Position numbers and translations under genes: made by a program | Notes under the pieces: model-generated | The model's database searches: none | What the model saw: the letters and a program-made list of their open reading frames with translations, nothing else | What the model was told of the DNA's origin: nothing | Assembly (NCBI GenBank): GCA_965263365.1 | Contig: OZ253672.1 | Coordinates: 186,001-250,000, forward strand | Length of the DNA stretch: 64,000 nt | From: CANMUM01 sp965263365 | Lineage (GTDB): Bacteria; Pseudomonadota; Alphaproteobacteria; Rhodobacterales; Rhodobacteraceae | Direction of reading: 5' to 3' | In this document: piece after piece, positions 1-8,215 of the stretch | Position numbering within the stretch: the stretch's first letter is position 1 | Layout: every line of letters starts with the position of its first letter

Positions 1-967
1 TCTTCGTATGCGTGGGTGTGAGATGATCACCTGTTTCATCGAAGAGCTTGCCAGTGAGAGGCGCTGTTTGCTGGTGTTGATCTTTCGACTGTCCACGTTT
101 GCGCGCGGCCGCGGATTGGAGTTTTTCTTGGACGCGGTTCCACAAGACGTCTTCGATAATCGCTTCATGCTGTCCGTCATAGGTTTTGTCCTTGTGTCGG
201 ATCTTGCCGATATAAAGCGGGTTGATCAGGATATGATGGATCTGGCCGTTGGTCATCACTGATCCGCCTTTGAGGCGCGATTGGTATTGGGGGCGGTATT
301 TGGAGCGTATTCCCTCCGCGGCGCAGGCATCCTTGGTTTTGGTAAGGTTGCCTAGCTTGTTATAAAGCTCAAATATGCGTTTTACTGACTTGGCCTCAGT
401 GAAATTGACGACTAGCCCTCGGATGGTCTTGTCGGGGTTTGGATCATAGCCCAAGGGAACCGTCCCGCCCATCCATAGGCCGCGGGATTTTGAGGCGGCG
501 ATTTTGTCGCGGATGCGCTCGGCGGTGACTTCGCGTTCAAACTGCGCGAAGGAGAGTAGCATGTTAAGGGTCAATCGCCCCATTGATGTGGCGGTGTTAA
601 AGCTTTGGGTGACGGATACGAAGCTTGCGCTCTTGGCATCCAAACGGTCAACGATTTTGGAAAAGTCGGAAAGTGATCGCGTCAAGCGGTCGATCTTGTA
701 GACCACGATCATGTCAATCAATCCCGCGTCGATATCGGCCAGCAAGGCTTTTAGTCCATCGCGCTCCATAGTTCCGCCCGATATCCCGCCATCATCATAT
801 CGCTTTGAAACAAGCCTCCAACCTTCATGCTTTTGACTGGCAATGTAGGCGGCACAGGCTTCATATTGAGCGTCCAAGGAATTGAATTCCTGATCCAAAC
901 CTTCATCGCTGGATTTGCGCGTGTAGATGGCACATCTGATTTTGGTTTGCGTCTTTATACTAGCCAT
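1..967 (-). CDS. Large serine recombinase, C-terminus beyond left edge
   Basis: The minus-strand frame is open from an ATG at 967-965 to the window edge, giving 322 residues. The N-terminal resolvase domain has the Y-x-R-x-S motif (Tyr15, Arg17, predicted nucleophile Ser19) and the later conserved stretches GGISGGTMERDGL and YKIDRLTRS. A recombinase domain follows (GLWMGGTVPLGYD, then NPLYIGKIRHKDK). The zinc-ribbon and coiled-coil end expected for large serine integrases would lie outside the window. Such enzymes integrate and excise phages, ICEs and genomic islands. The start lies one base after the stop of the DUF2924 gene, so the two are probably translationally coupled. This pairing is common in alphaproteobacterial integrated elements. 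An attachment site cannot be identified from one end. Confidence 0.92.
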   Translation of the reverse strand, partial: MASIKTQTKIRCAIYTRKSSDEGLDQEFNSLDAQYEACAAYIASQKHEGWRLVSKRYDDGGISGGTMERDGLKALLADIDAGLIDMIVVYKIDRLTRSLSDFSKIVDRLDAKSASFVSVTQSFNTATSMGRLTLNMLLSFAQFEREVTAERIRDKIAASKSRGLWMGGTVPLGYDPNPDKTIRGLVVNFTEAKSVKRIFELYNKLGNLTKTKDACAAEGIRSKYRPQYQSRLKGGSVMTNGQIHHILINPLYIGKIRHKDKTYDGQHEAIIEDVLWNRVQEKLQSAAARKRGQSKDQHQQTAPLTGKLFDETGDHLTPTHTK

Positions 968-968
968 T

Positions 969-1445
969 TTATCTCCCCGCCGTTTTGAGCCCAAAGAACC
1001 TTGGCCCTGACCAATGCGCTCCTGTTATGGATTTGGCGATGGCGGAAAGTGATTTGTAGGTTTTGCTTTGCCAGCGATAGCCGTTATCGAGAACCTCAAC
1101 CTTGTGGGTTATGCCATTCCACTCGCGCAGAATTTGACTGCCAGCTTTGAGGGGCGTTTCAGTATGTTTTTGACGCGAATTTCCTGTGTTGCTACGTTTA
1201 GATTGTATTGTTTGGGTAGGAGTGGCTCTGAGCGCTCGATCGACTTTGTGTTGCGTCGCTTTATCAGCGCGCGCTTGAACCTCATAGGCAAGGATGCGCT
1301 GCATGAGTGGCTGACTGAGTCCTTTTGGCGGGCGTTGTGAGTAGTAGTCTTGCCAAAGCGCGATCAGTTCGGGGCGCTCATAGGTTTGAATTTGGCCAAG
1401 TCCCTCGGCCTTTCTATGTGTTGCTTTTTGTTTTTGAATTTGCAT
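969..1445 (-). CDS. DUF2924 family protein
   Basis: This 158-residue protein has the DUF2924 pattern. An N-terminal part contains PPKGLSQPLMQRILAYEVQA. A basic linker follows, then a C-terminal module with LKAGSQILREWNG, HKVEVLDNGYRW and SLSAIAKSITGAHWSGPRFF. The C-terminal half resembles small DNA-associated domains of the 'ITGxxWSGPxFFGL' type. The molecular function is unknown. The gene is known to travel directly upstream of large serine recombinases in alphaproteobacterial prophages and islands, and here its TAA lies one base before the recombinase ATG. It may be a recombination accessory factor, which is inference only. Confidence 0.85.
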   Translation of the reverse strand: MQIQKQKATHRKAEGLGQIQTYERPELIALWQDYYSQRPPKGLSQPLMQRILAYEVQARADKATQHKVDRALRATPTQTIQSKRSNTGNSRQKHTETPLKAGSQILREWNGITHKVEVLDNGYRWQSKTYKSLSAIAKSITGAHWSGPRFFGLKTAGR

Positions 1446-1737
1446 CAGGTTCCTCGGTTGTTAGGTTATACTGAGGAAAGCCTGGGCTTTATCGTTTGCG
1501 AGCTTTCGTGCGCGCCATTGGGTCCGACACTGGGTTCGACGGTGGGTTCGCACGTCTCGCATTAGCCAGGCGTAAGCTATGATTCGCTTCCAATAGCAAG
1601 AAAGTCCAGTTCTTTTTGTGTATCTTATTGCCGAGGCATCGGTTTTTATTGCACAAAATCAATATTCTATAATTTTATTCGGTAAAATGAATTTAATTCA
1701 GTAGATTTGAAAGATAGACTTCGTGTATTGTGTGTTC

Positions 1738-2385
1738 ATGACAAATACATCTAAACAAACGCAAAATGCAATCGCAGAGCTCGAGGGTGCGCGACCTTTG
1801 GAATCCAGGCGTGGTCGACCCAAAGGTTCGGGTGTCATAGATGATAATGAGACCTTGCAAAGGGCGGCGCGGATGATGGTTGATCGATCTGGGTTAACGT
1901 TTACGGCTGCCATTCGCGGGCTCGGAAAAACGGGAAGCTCTGAACAGCGGCGCCTTCTCATAAAGTGGAAAAGACAAAAAGAAACGCTTTTGCAAGAAGC
2001 TCGAAATGAAATGGAAACCGATCTTAAGAACACAACATTGGGCGCGTTTTTCAGAGAGCATTTTGGGGTTGATGAGATCGTTGAAAACTTATCGATAGCG
2101 CCTGGGGTTAAGCAGATATTCAAGTTTATCGCGCAAGAGGCCCGCGCCTACCAAACGGTTAAGCATCAGAGCCTGTTGCGCGTGGATCAGATGCAGTCGG
2201 AATTGTCGCAAGGCGAGAGGATTGTCCGGATGATTACGGATTTTGAGCGCCGCGATCGCGCACGAGATCTTGATATTGAAACGGATAAGCTGGAGAGGTC
2301 GGAAATGAGCGAGGGTGATCGGCATTACTTGCGCGCACTTGTCTATTACCAGATGGCAAAGGCTGCGTGGGCTGAAGAACAGTAA
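1738..2385 (+). CDS. Unknown protein with AT-hook-like N-terminus
   Basis: The protein has 215 residues from the ATG at 1738. An in-frame ATG at 1723 would add only five residues, and neither start has a clear Shine-Dalgarno sequence. The N-terminus carries an AT-hook-like basic motif (RRGRPKGSG). A segment that could be a small helix-turn-helix follows (ETLQRAARMMVDRSGLTFTAAI), and the C-terminal half is strongly charged and helical. I do not recognise the family. It is divergent from DUF2924/recombinase across about 290 bp and upstream of the methyltransferase, so a DNA-binding regulatory or packaging-related role in the element is plausible but unproven. Confidence 0.65.
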   Translation: MTNTSKQTQNAIAELEGARPLESRRGRPKGSGVIDDNETLQRAARMMVDRSGLTFTAAIRGLGKTGSSEQRRLLIKWKRQKETLLQEARNEMETDLKNTTLGAFFREHFGVDEIVENLSIAPGVKQIFKFIAQEARAYQTVKHQSLLRVDQMQSELSQGERIVRMITDFERRDRARDLDIETDKLERSEMSEGDRHYLRALVYYQMAKAAWAEEQ

Positions 2386-2596
2386 TCAAAATTGAATCCA
2401 GCTGAGAATGGAGCAAATTGAGATGCAGGCCGAGCTGGTTGGTCATTGTTGTGTTTTTGCAACGGCCTAGACGCAAATGTTCAGTATTTGTTCTTATTTT
2501 GTGGAGTTTATGCTATGCACCAAAATGCGCCAAAATATGCTGTAGTTTGTGGCTTTTTTGAAAATGAGTCACGCAAAAAAATAAATGGAGGATGTT

Positions 2597-2674
2597 ATGA
2601 TTGAAGACAAGCTTGACAATAGGAGCATTATTTATGAACACAATTTTACAAGGCAAAAACCAACCGTTTGGTGA
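2597..2674 (+). CDS. Possible 25-residue leader peptide overlapping the methyltransferase start
   Basis: An ATG at 2597 has a strong Shine-Dalgarno GGAGG at 2587-2591 and opens a 25-codon frame (MIEDKLDNRSIIYEH...) ending in TGA at 2672-2674. It overlaps, in another frame, the start of the methyltransferase at 2634, which has its own AGGAG. It could be a leader that tunes translation of the methyltransferase, or chance. No homology is recognised. Confidence 0.2.
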   Translation: MIEDKLDNRSIIYEHNFTRQKPTVW

Positions 2675-3971
2675 AAATATTCACGATCGGGCGATTGTTC
2701 ATACTGACATTCAGGCGCTTACCCCGTTTGACAAAAACGCCCGCAAGCATTCCAAGAAACAACTGAAGCAGATTGCGGGATCCATTGAGGAATTTGGCTT
2801 TACCAATCCCATCCTGATTGATCAAAATAACACTATTTTGGCAGGACATGGTCGCGTGGAGGCAGCGAAGCTTCTTGGTATGAAGGAGGTGCCATGCGTT
2901 TATATCGAGCATCTCAGTGAAGAACAAAAGCGGGCCTATGTGCTTGCGGATAATCAGCTCGCTCTGAATGCCACATGGGATGAAGATTTACTCGCGCAAG
3001 AACTCAAAGCACTTTCCGAGATTGATTTAGGCTTTGACATCGAAACGATTGGGTTTTCAATTGCTGAGATTGATACTCTCATTGGTGAGGTCGAACCGGA
3101 GGAAGATCACGACCCTAAGGATGATGTCATTCCGAGCCAAGTCGAAGCGCGGGTTCAGCTTGGCGATATTTGGCAGTTGGGCGATCATCGCTTGATTTGC
3201 GGCGATAGTCTTGATGCAGATGTCGTTGGTAAACTTATGGACAGCGAAACCGCCACTATGGTGTTTACTGATCCGCCTTATAACGTCAAAATCGATGGGC
3301 ATGTTGGTGGCAAGGGTAAGATCAAACATGATGAATTTGCGATGGCTTCTGGTGAGATGAGCCAGAGCCAGTTTACAGGGTTCCTTCGCAAGACTTTTGA
3401 AAATCTCACGCGCTTCGCTAAGGACGGCTCCATCCATTTTATCTGTATGGATTGGCGCCATATGCGTGAGGTTATGGATGCGGCTGAGGGTGTTTACACC
3501 GATCTTAAGAACTTGATCGTTTGGGCCAAGGATAATGGCGGCATGGGTACGTTTTACCGCTCACGCCACGAGATGATCTTTGCCTATAAACACGGAACGG
3601 CAGAACACATCAACAGCTTTGAGCTGGGTCAGCATGGGCGTTATCGCACCAATGTCTGGCAATATCGGGGTGCTAACCTTGAAGAGCTCAAAATGCACCC
3701 GACAGTTAAGCCCGTTCAAATGATTGCCGATGCGATGAAAGATTGCTCAGGTCGAAATGACATCGTCCTTGATCTCTTTGGTGGCTCTGGCTCCACGCTT
3801 ATTGCTGCCGAGAAAACTGGCCGTCACGCGAGGCTTTGTGAGCTTGATCCGCATTATTGTGACGTGATCCTTGCGCGTTGGGAAAAATATGCAAAGGATG
3901 AGGGCGCATGCGTTTGGCGCGACGGTGTTCCTTTTGACAGGGAGAAAAGCCATGACAACAGCGACATTTAA
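2634..3971 (+). CDS. ParB-domain DNA methyltransferase (beta class, N6-adenine or N4-cytosine)
   Basis: I choose the ATG at 2634 because AGGAG lies at 2621-2625 with 8-nt spacing. An in-frame TTG at 2601 has no such support. The product is 445 residues. Residues about 25-110 form a ParB/Srx-like nuclease-fold domain (FDKNARKHSKKQLKQIAGSI, ILAGHGRVEAAKLLG, YVLADNQLALNATW). The methyltransferase follows with motif IV DPPYN at 213-217, then the target-recognition region, then the SAM-binding motif FGGSGST near residue 380. This IV-before-I order is beta class, as in CcrM-type enzymes. Such ParB-MTase fusions are common orphan methyltransferases of prophages and ICEs, and no restriction endonuclease is seen here. 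The end overlaps the next gene by 20 bp. Confidence 0.92.
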   Translation: MNTILQGKNQPFGENIHDRAIVHTDIQALTPFDKNARKHSKKQLKQIAGSIEEFGFTNPILIDQNNTILAGHGRVEAAKLLGMKEVPCVYIEHLSEEQKRAYVLADNQLALNATWDEDLLAQELKALSEIDLGFDIETIGFSIAEIDTLIGEVEPEEDHDPKDDVIPSQVEARVQLGDIWQLGDHRLICGDSLDADVVGKLMDSETATMVFTDPPYNVKIDGHVGGKGKIKHDEFAMASGEMSQSQFTGFLRKTFENLTRFAKDGSIHFICMDWRHMREVMDAAEGVYTDLKNLIVWAKDNGGMGTFYRSRHEMIFAYKHGTAEHINSFELGQHGRYRTNVWQYRGANLEELKMHPTVKPVQMIADAMKDCSGRNDIVLDLFGGSGSTLIAAEKTGRHARLCELDPHYCDVILARWEKYAKDEGACVWRDGVPFDREKSHDNSDI

Positions 3972-5421
3972 TCCTTCCATTGGTTTTTATGATGTTGGTT
4001 ACGGAAAACCTCCAAAATCAACACAGTTCAAAAAGGGTCATTCGGGCAATCCGAATGGGCGCCCAAAAGGTTCAAAGAATAAGGTTAAAAGAGTGCAGGT
4101 TTTGGATAGATTGAAAAAGCTGTTTTATGAGGAAGCGTACCGCGATGTAACAATCAACGAAAAGAATGAGGCAAAGACAATGCCAGCACTTCAGGCGGTT
4201 TTTAAATCGCTTGTTCTCAATGCAGCGCAAGGCAAAGTCGGCGCACAGAAGTTGTTGTTGAGCCATCTTATACCTCTTGAGAAACAAGATGAGGTGGAAA
4301 AGTTAGAATTCTTTGAGGCCGCGCAAAACTACAAAGAGCGAGCATATCAAGAGATCGGGCATTGCAAAAAGCAAGGTCGGCCCGTTCCAGATATTTTGCC
4401 ACACCCTGATGAGATTGAGCTGAATTTATCGACAGGTGAAGCGATTTTCCATGGGCCGGTAAATCGTGAGGATCTTCAGCTTTGGGAGCAGCGTCATGCT
4501 CATGTTAAACAATTTGAAAGCGAGATTGCCAGTTGGTTGCGGTATAAACGAGAGACTGAAGCCAACGACGCTGATGATTTTGTTGATCGTGAAATTAGGC
4601 GTGCGCTTTACATGCTATCGTTAAACGCGCTTTCGATTATGCGCCGCTGGAAATTACCAGCAAGCAAGGTTGTGAAAGGTTTTGAGCTTCAGCGCGCGCT
4701 CGATGGGCATTTCGAAGACGATACAATGCCAGAACGACCTGTGTATACGAAAGAGGTTGAGGGAGACGCCCATATTCAATTGACCAAGGCCTATGACACA
4801 ACGTTATTGGCATATTCAAAGCAGCCAAAACGCGAAAATGAAACCGAGAAATTTGATAACCGTTGTCGCGACATACGCATGTGGCTTCATGATGCACAAG
4901 CAGGATTGAACGCACTTTCGGAAAGGTCACGAAAGCTAGAATTTGACAATTGGGTGATCTATCAAAAACAGTCGCGGCAGAAGCTTGAAAGCCGGCAAAT
5001 CACGCAAGCCGATTTTGATGAAATGTTACCTCACCCGGATCATATTCATTTTGATCATCGCAACCGAGACTATTGGTTCACGGGTCCAAGCAGTGAAAAT
5101 GACAAATTTGAGTGGGATGAAGTTTGGGAGGTAAAGGCGCTTTTGGAGGCTGATTTGAAGCGGCTTGATGTTGAGCTAAGCAAAATTGACGGTGAAGAAG
5201 CGCAAATCAATTGCTATGGAAATAAACTGAAGTCGTTAGTAGCGCTCGCTTTTTGTGAGATGCTGCTCATTTTGCGCTGGCACCAAAGCCCAGAAGAAGT
5301 CATCAGTGACACTTGGCGAAAAGAAGAAATTATCAACTTGATCAACCAAGGTCGCAATCCGCTGGATGTAGAAGACAAGTGGTGGGAGGTGATTGTAAAT
5401 GAATGGGAAAGTCATGATTGA
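3952..5421 (+). CDS. DUF5681 domain protein
   Basis: The start is the ATG at 3952, preceded by AGGGAG. It overlaps the methyltransferase end by 20 bp, implying one operon. The 489-residue product opens with the DUF5681 signature (VGYGKPPKSTQFKKGHSGNP, NGRPKGSKN), a short basic module that often sits beside phage and island methyltransferases and terminase-like genes. The rest is charged and helical. It contains two copies of a 'LPHPDEI/LPHPDHI...TGEAIFHGP/YWFTGP' segment near residues 149-172 and 360-380, suggesting an internal duplication. Function is unknown, perhaps DNA packaging or regulation. IS1111 inserted only 40 bp downstream, so following genes of the element may have been displaced. 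Confidence 0.8.
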   Translation: MTTATFNPSIGFYDVGYGKPPKSTQFKKGHSGNPNGRPKGSKNKVKRVQVLDRLKKLFYEEAYRDVTINEKNEAKTMPALQAVFKSLVLNAAQGKVGAQKLLLSHLIPLEKQDEVEKLEFFEAAQNYKERAYQEIGHCKKQGRPVPDILPHPDEIELNLSTGEAIFHGPVNREDLQLWEQRHAHVKQFESEIASWLRYKRETEANDADDFVDREIRRALYMLSLNALSIMRRWKLPASKVVKGFELQRALDGHFEDDTMPERPVYTKEVEGDAHIQLTKAYDTTLLAYSKQPKRENETEKFDNRCRDIRMWLHDAQAGLNALSERSRKLEFDNWVIYQKQSRQKLESRQITQADFDEMLPHPDHIHFDHRNRDYWFTGPSSENDKFEWDEVWEVKALLEADLKRLDVELSKIDGEEAQINCYGNKLKSLVALAFCEMLLILRWHQSPEEVISDTWRKEEIINLINQGRNPLDVEDKWWEVIVNEWESHD

Positions 5422-5460
5422 ATCTGGTTTTGCACAATATCTCATGGGTTTGATGGGTGT

Positions 5461-5479
5461 TGTCATGTGTGGATGGCTC
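5461..5479 (+). repeat. Left subterminal inverted repeat of IS1111-type element
   Basis: This 19-bp sequence is the perfect reverse complement of 6821-6839 and is also found, in this same orientation, at 32595-32613. Confidence 0.9.
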
Positions 5480-5549
5480 CCCACAAACGGCATCGCAATG
5501 TGCCAAATTGGTGCTATCGTTGTGATCCAAAACAAATAGGAGCCACCTT

Positions 5550-6566
5550 ATGAGCATTTATACTTTAGGCATTGATATTGCCAAGTCTGTTTTCCAAATC
5601 CACGGTGTTGATGCCGATGGCAAGACCGTTTTGCAAAAGAAGCTGCGTCGCAATGCGTTTGTTGATTTTCTCTCGCGGGTTGAGCCTTGCTTGATTGGCA
5701 TGGAAGCTTGCGCGACATCGCATTTTTGGGCGCGTGAGTTGCTCAAGCTTGGCCATGATGTGCGGTTAATCCCGCCAGCTTATGTCAAACCTTATGTAAA
5801 GCGCCAGAAGAATGACGCGGCTGATGCTGAGGCAATCTGTGAGGCAGTGACACGCCCGAACATGCATTTTGTTGCGATCAAAACGCAAGAACAACAAGGC
5901 GTTTTGATGCTACACCGAGCGCGTGATTTATTGATGCGTCAGCGCACCATGCTGTTGAATGCGGCACGGGCACATTTTGCTGAGTTTGGCGTGATCTTTG
6001 CACAAGGTCCTAGCCAAACAATCAAAGCTTTGGATGGGTTGCGTCAAGACGTTGATGTTAATGATATCCCTGAGATTGCGGCGAAGGCCCTTCTTGCCTT
6101 GGGTGATCAGATCGACCATTTGCAAGAGGAGATCAAAAACTGCGAGCATCAATTAAGGCAGTGGCACAAAACCAGTGCCGACAGCCAGCGGTTGGAAACG
6201 ATACCAGGTATTGGCCTCATCACGGCTACGGCACTTTGCGCGAGTGTCCCTGATCCATCAAACTTCAAATCGGGTCGGCAATTTGCGGCTTGGCTCGGTT
6301 TGGTTCCGAAACAGAATTCGTCTGGCGGCAAAGAGCGATTGGGTCGCATCACGAAAATGGGCAATCAATACTTAAGGCGTTTGTTAGTGATCGGCGCGCC
6401 CTCTGTCATCTGGCACAGCTCAAAACATCAAACGCGCAATGCAGTATGGGTCGCAAAACTCAAAGCCAATAAACCACACCGTCTCGCAACTGTTGCGATT
6501 GCCAATAAAACCGCACGGATCGCGTGGGCAATGCTGAGCAAGGGCGAAAGCTATAAGGCCGCCTGA
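5550..6566 (+). CDS. IS110-family transposase (DEDD/serine recombinase)
   Basis: The 338-residue protein has the typical IS110 length. The N-terminal RuvC-like domain shows Asp9 (GIDIAKSVF), a Glu in LIGMEACATSHFW and the paired Asp residues of KRQKNDAADAEAICEA, giving the DEDD set. A coiled central part follows. The C-terminal Transposase_20 domain has a helix-hairpin-helix (IPGIGLITATAL) and the conserved serine-containing NSSGGKERLGRITKMGN. It has a good ribosome-binding site (taggagccacctt before ATG). IS110 enzymes act with a structured RNA from the non-coding end of the element (bridge RNA/seekRNA). The gene appears intact. Confidence 0.95.
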   Translation: MSIYTLGIDIAKSVFQIHGVDADGKTVLQKKLRRNAFVDFLSRVEPCLIGMEACATSHFWARELLKLGHDVRLIPPAYVKPYVKRQKNDAADAEAICEAVTRPNMHFVAIKTQEQQGVLMLHRARDLLMRQRTMLLNAARAHFAEFGVIFAQGPSQTIKALDGLRQDVDVNDIPEIAAKALLALGDQIDHLQEEIKNCEHQLRQWHKTSADSQRLETIPGIGLITATALCASVPDPSNFKSGRQFAAWLGLVPKQNSSGGKERLGRITKMGNQYLRRLLVIGAPSVIWHSSKHQTRNAVWVAKLKANKPHRLATVAIANKTARIAWAMLSKGESYKAA

Positions 6567-6581
6567 AAAGAATTTTAGAGA

Positions 6582-6600
6582 TACAGCCATCTAGGCTGTA
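6582..6600 (+). terminator. Hairpin after the IS1111 transposase
   Basis: A 7-bp perfect stem (tacagcc ... ggctgta) with a 5-nt loop lies 15 bp after the transposase stop. No T-run follows, so it is either a weak terminator or the first stem of the non-coding RNA of the element. Confidence 0.4.
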
Positions 6601-6839
6601 ACGATTTGCAAGGACAAATGAGAATGATGATGGAAAGAAGGAAACAGCTAGGGAAACTCCGCGGTCTTGTCTGGGCTTTAAAGCTCGCTCCTCTGATTGG
6701 AACCCAAGCTTGCGAACTTCATCAGGGCCAGCGGGACATAACTCCGCACAAAAAGGCCGGACACATGACCGTTACCCGCAAAAATATCATCAAATGTCAA
6801 TTTACACCCTTGCAAAAACCGAGCCATCCACACATGACA
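6600..6839 (+). ncRNA. Candidate bridge RNA/seekRNA region of the IS1111 element
   Basis: The 273 nt between transposase stop and right inverted repeat have no convincing gene. In IS1111-type elements this end encodes the RNA that pairs with target and donor DNA to guide insertion (established for the family). The final 118 nt are preserved base for base in the copy at 32595-32712. RNA boundaries and guide loops cannot be set by eye. Confidence 0.4.
6821..6839 (-). repeat. Right subterminal inverted repeat of IS1111-type element
   Basis: It is the perfect complement of 5461-5479 and marks the junction between the insertion sequence and the region leading into the biosynthetic operon. Confidence 0.9.
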
Positions 6840-6936
6840 GCACGATCAAATCTTGCTGCCATCTCATTCTCCTTTGTTTGGCAATAACGTGAAAAATCAC
6901 TCCAAACAAAGCGGAATTAAACCGTTACAAGTCCAC

Positions 6937-6965
6937 TTGACAATTCAATCATAAGCAGTTACTCA
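6937..6965 (+). promoter_or_regulatory. Weak candidate promoter of the biosynthetic operon
   Basis: A consensus-like -35 TTGACA (6937-6942) is followed after 17 bp by TACTCA (6960-6965), a poor -10. It is the best sigma-70-like match seen in the 224 bp between the IS and dinB. No clear LexA box was recognised there. Confidence 0.25.
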
Positions 6966-7063
6966 AACGCTAGCGTCGGTTGGTGGGTGCTTACACTTAG
7001 CAGAGTGAGAAATTTAGGGAATATGTCCGCAAGTGCGTGTACATATGGGGCAAATAATAAGAT

Positions 7064-8215
7064 ATGTTAGGTACTATAGAGGATATCACAGAGTATTGTT
7101 CTGCTCGAAAGGTCATACATATTGATATGGATTGCTTTTACGCTCAGGTTGAAGAGCGCGATCATCCAGAGCTAAAAAATATTCCGATTATCATTGGTGG
7201 CCCCACGCGAACTCGTGGAGTTGTATGTACGGCGAATTACATGGCAAGGAAATTTGGTGTTGGTGCTGGTCAATCTACCTACGAGGCTTTCAAAAAATGC
7301 CAAAACTTGAGATTGGTGCATCCGAATTTTGAATTGTACAAGGCAATATCAGCAGAAATTCGCAAGATCTTTGAGCAATATACTCACAAAGTTCAGGCCG
7401 TTGGTTTAGACGAAGCTTATCTTGATGTTACCGACGTTCAAACATGTAATGGTTCTGCGACTTTGATAGCGCAGCAAATCATGGTTGATATAAGGGATCG
7501 CACGCAATTAACATGCAGTGCGGGTGTTTCATTTAACAAACTCGTCGCAAAGATCGCCAGTGACTGGAACAAACCAAATGGAATGTGTATTATTACTCCC
7601 AAGCAACGACTTGATTTTATGGGGTCTTTACCAGTTCGAAAAATTCCTGGCATTGGTCCAAGCAGCGCACGTCTTTTGAAGTCGATCAATCTAACGACGG
7701 CGCAAGATGTCATGGGTAGTCCTTTACCCAAGCTCATCGGTATATTGGGTGCCAACAAAGCAACAAAAATATATAAGGTTTGTCACGGAATATGCCATGC
7801 CGAGGTTGAACCTTTTCGGTTTCGGCAAACCTTTACTTCAGAAACAACGTATTACGATCCACTGAAATTCAGTGGGCTTGTGAAAGCCATTGACGATTTA
7901 TCTGTACTCTTTCATCACAAATTTTTGGCATTGGACCGTGCACATTTTCACCGGCGCACGATCACTCAAGCCGTCTTAAAGTTTCGTGATGAGCATTTCA
8001 ACACGAAGACAAAAACCATCCCGCTTACAAAAGTGGAATCCCGTTACTTGATAGAGCATCGAGCATGGTCTGCTGAATCTCTAAATAAGCTCACGGAACT
8101 GTTTGAAGTTTTCGTTGATAAACATGCCAGCATTCGATTGCTTGGAATTGGAGTTCGGTTCAAAGACAGTCATTCAGAACAGTTTGAATTGCGATTGCTC
8201 GATGACCCCTGTTGA
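7064..8215 (+). CDS. dinB: Y-family translesion DNA polymerase (Pol IV-like)
   Basis: The 383-residue protein has the Y-family hallmarks. The palm motif IDMDCFYAQVE is near residue 20 and GLDEAYLDVT carries the second pair of catalytic acidic residues near residue 122. A helix-hairpin-helix (RKIPGIGPSSARLLKS) and a little-finger region follow. The C-terminus carries QFELRL, matching the QxxLxL beta-clamp-binding motif of Pol IV. Pol IV copies DNA past minor-groove and alkylation lesions. Its end overlaps the hydrolase gene by 14 bp, and it is the first gene of the biosynthetic operon. That placement suggests tolerance of DNA damage caused by the product rather than a housekeeping copy (inference). 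All catalytic acidic residues seem intact. Confidence 0.93.
   Translation: MLGTIEDITEYCSARKVIHIDMDCFYAQVEERDHPELKNIPIIIGGPTRTRGVVCTANYMARKFGVGAGQSTYEAFKKCQNLRLVHPNFELYKAISAEIRKIFEQYTHKVQAVGLDEAYLDVTDVQTCNGSATLIAQQIMVDIRDRTQLTCSAGVSFNKLVAKIASDWNKPNGMCIITPKQRLDFMGSLPVRKIPGIGPSSARLLKSINLTTAQDVMGSPLPKLIGILGANKATKIYKVCHGICHAEVEPFRFRQTFTSETTYYDPLKFSGLVKAIDDLSVLFHHKFLALDRAHFHRRTITQAVLKFRDEHFNTKTKTIPLTKVESRYLIEHRAWSAESLNKLTELFEVFVDKHASIRLLGIGVRFKDSHSEQFELRLLDDPC

Larger units (their letters stand above)
5461..6839 (+). mobile_element. IS110-family insertion sequence, IS1111 type
   Basis: The element holds one transposase (5550-6566) between perfect 19-bp inverted repeats, tgtcatgtgtggatggctc at 5461-5479 and its complement at 6821-6839. 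IS110-family elements normally lack inverted repeats, whereas the IS1111 subgroup has subterminal ones, so the true tips are probably a few bases further out. The long non-coding end is downstream of the transposase (273 nt), also as in IS1111. The last 118 bp recur exactly, inverted, at 32595-32712 on the far side of the biosynthetic cluster. Confidence 0.88.

Noticed and set aside
8103..8201. N-terminal extension of the alpha/beta hydrolase from a TTG at 8103
   Set aside because: It lies wholly within dinB, while the ATG at 8202 gives a normal hydrolase N-terminus and a typical stop/start overlap.
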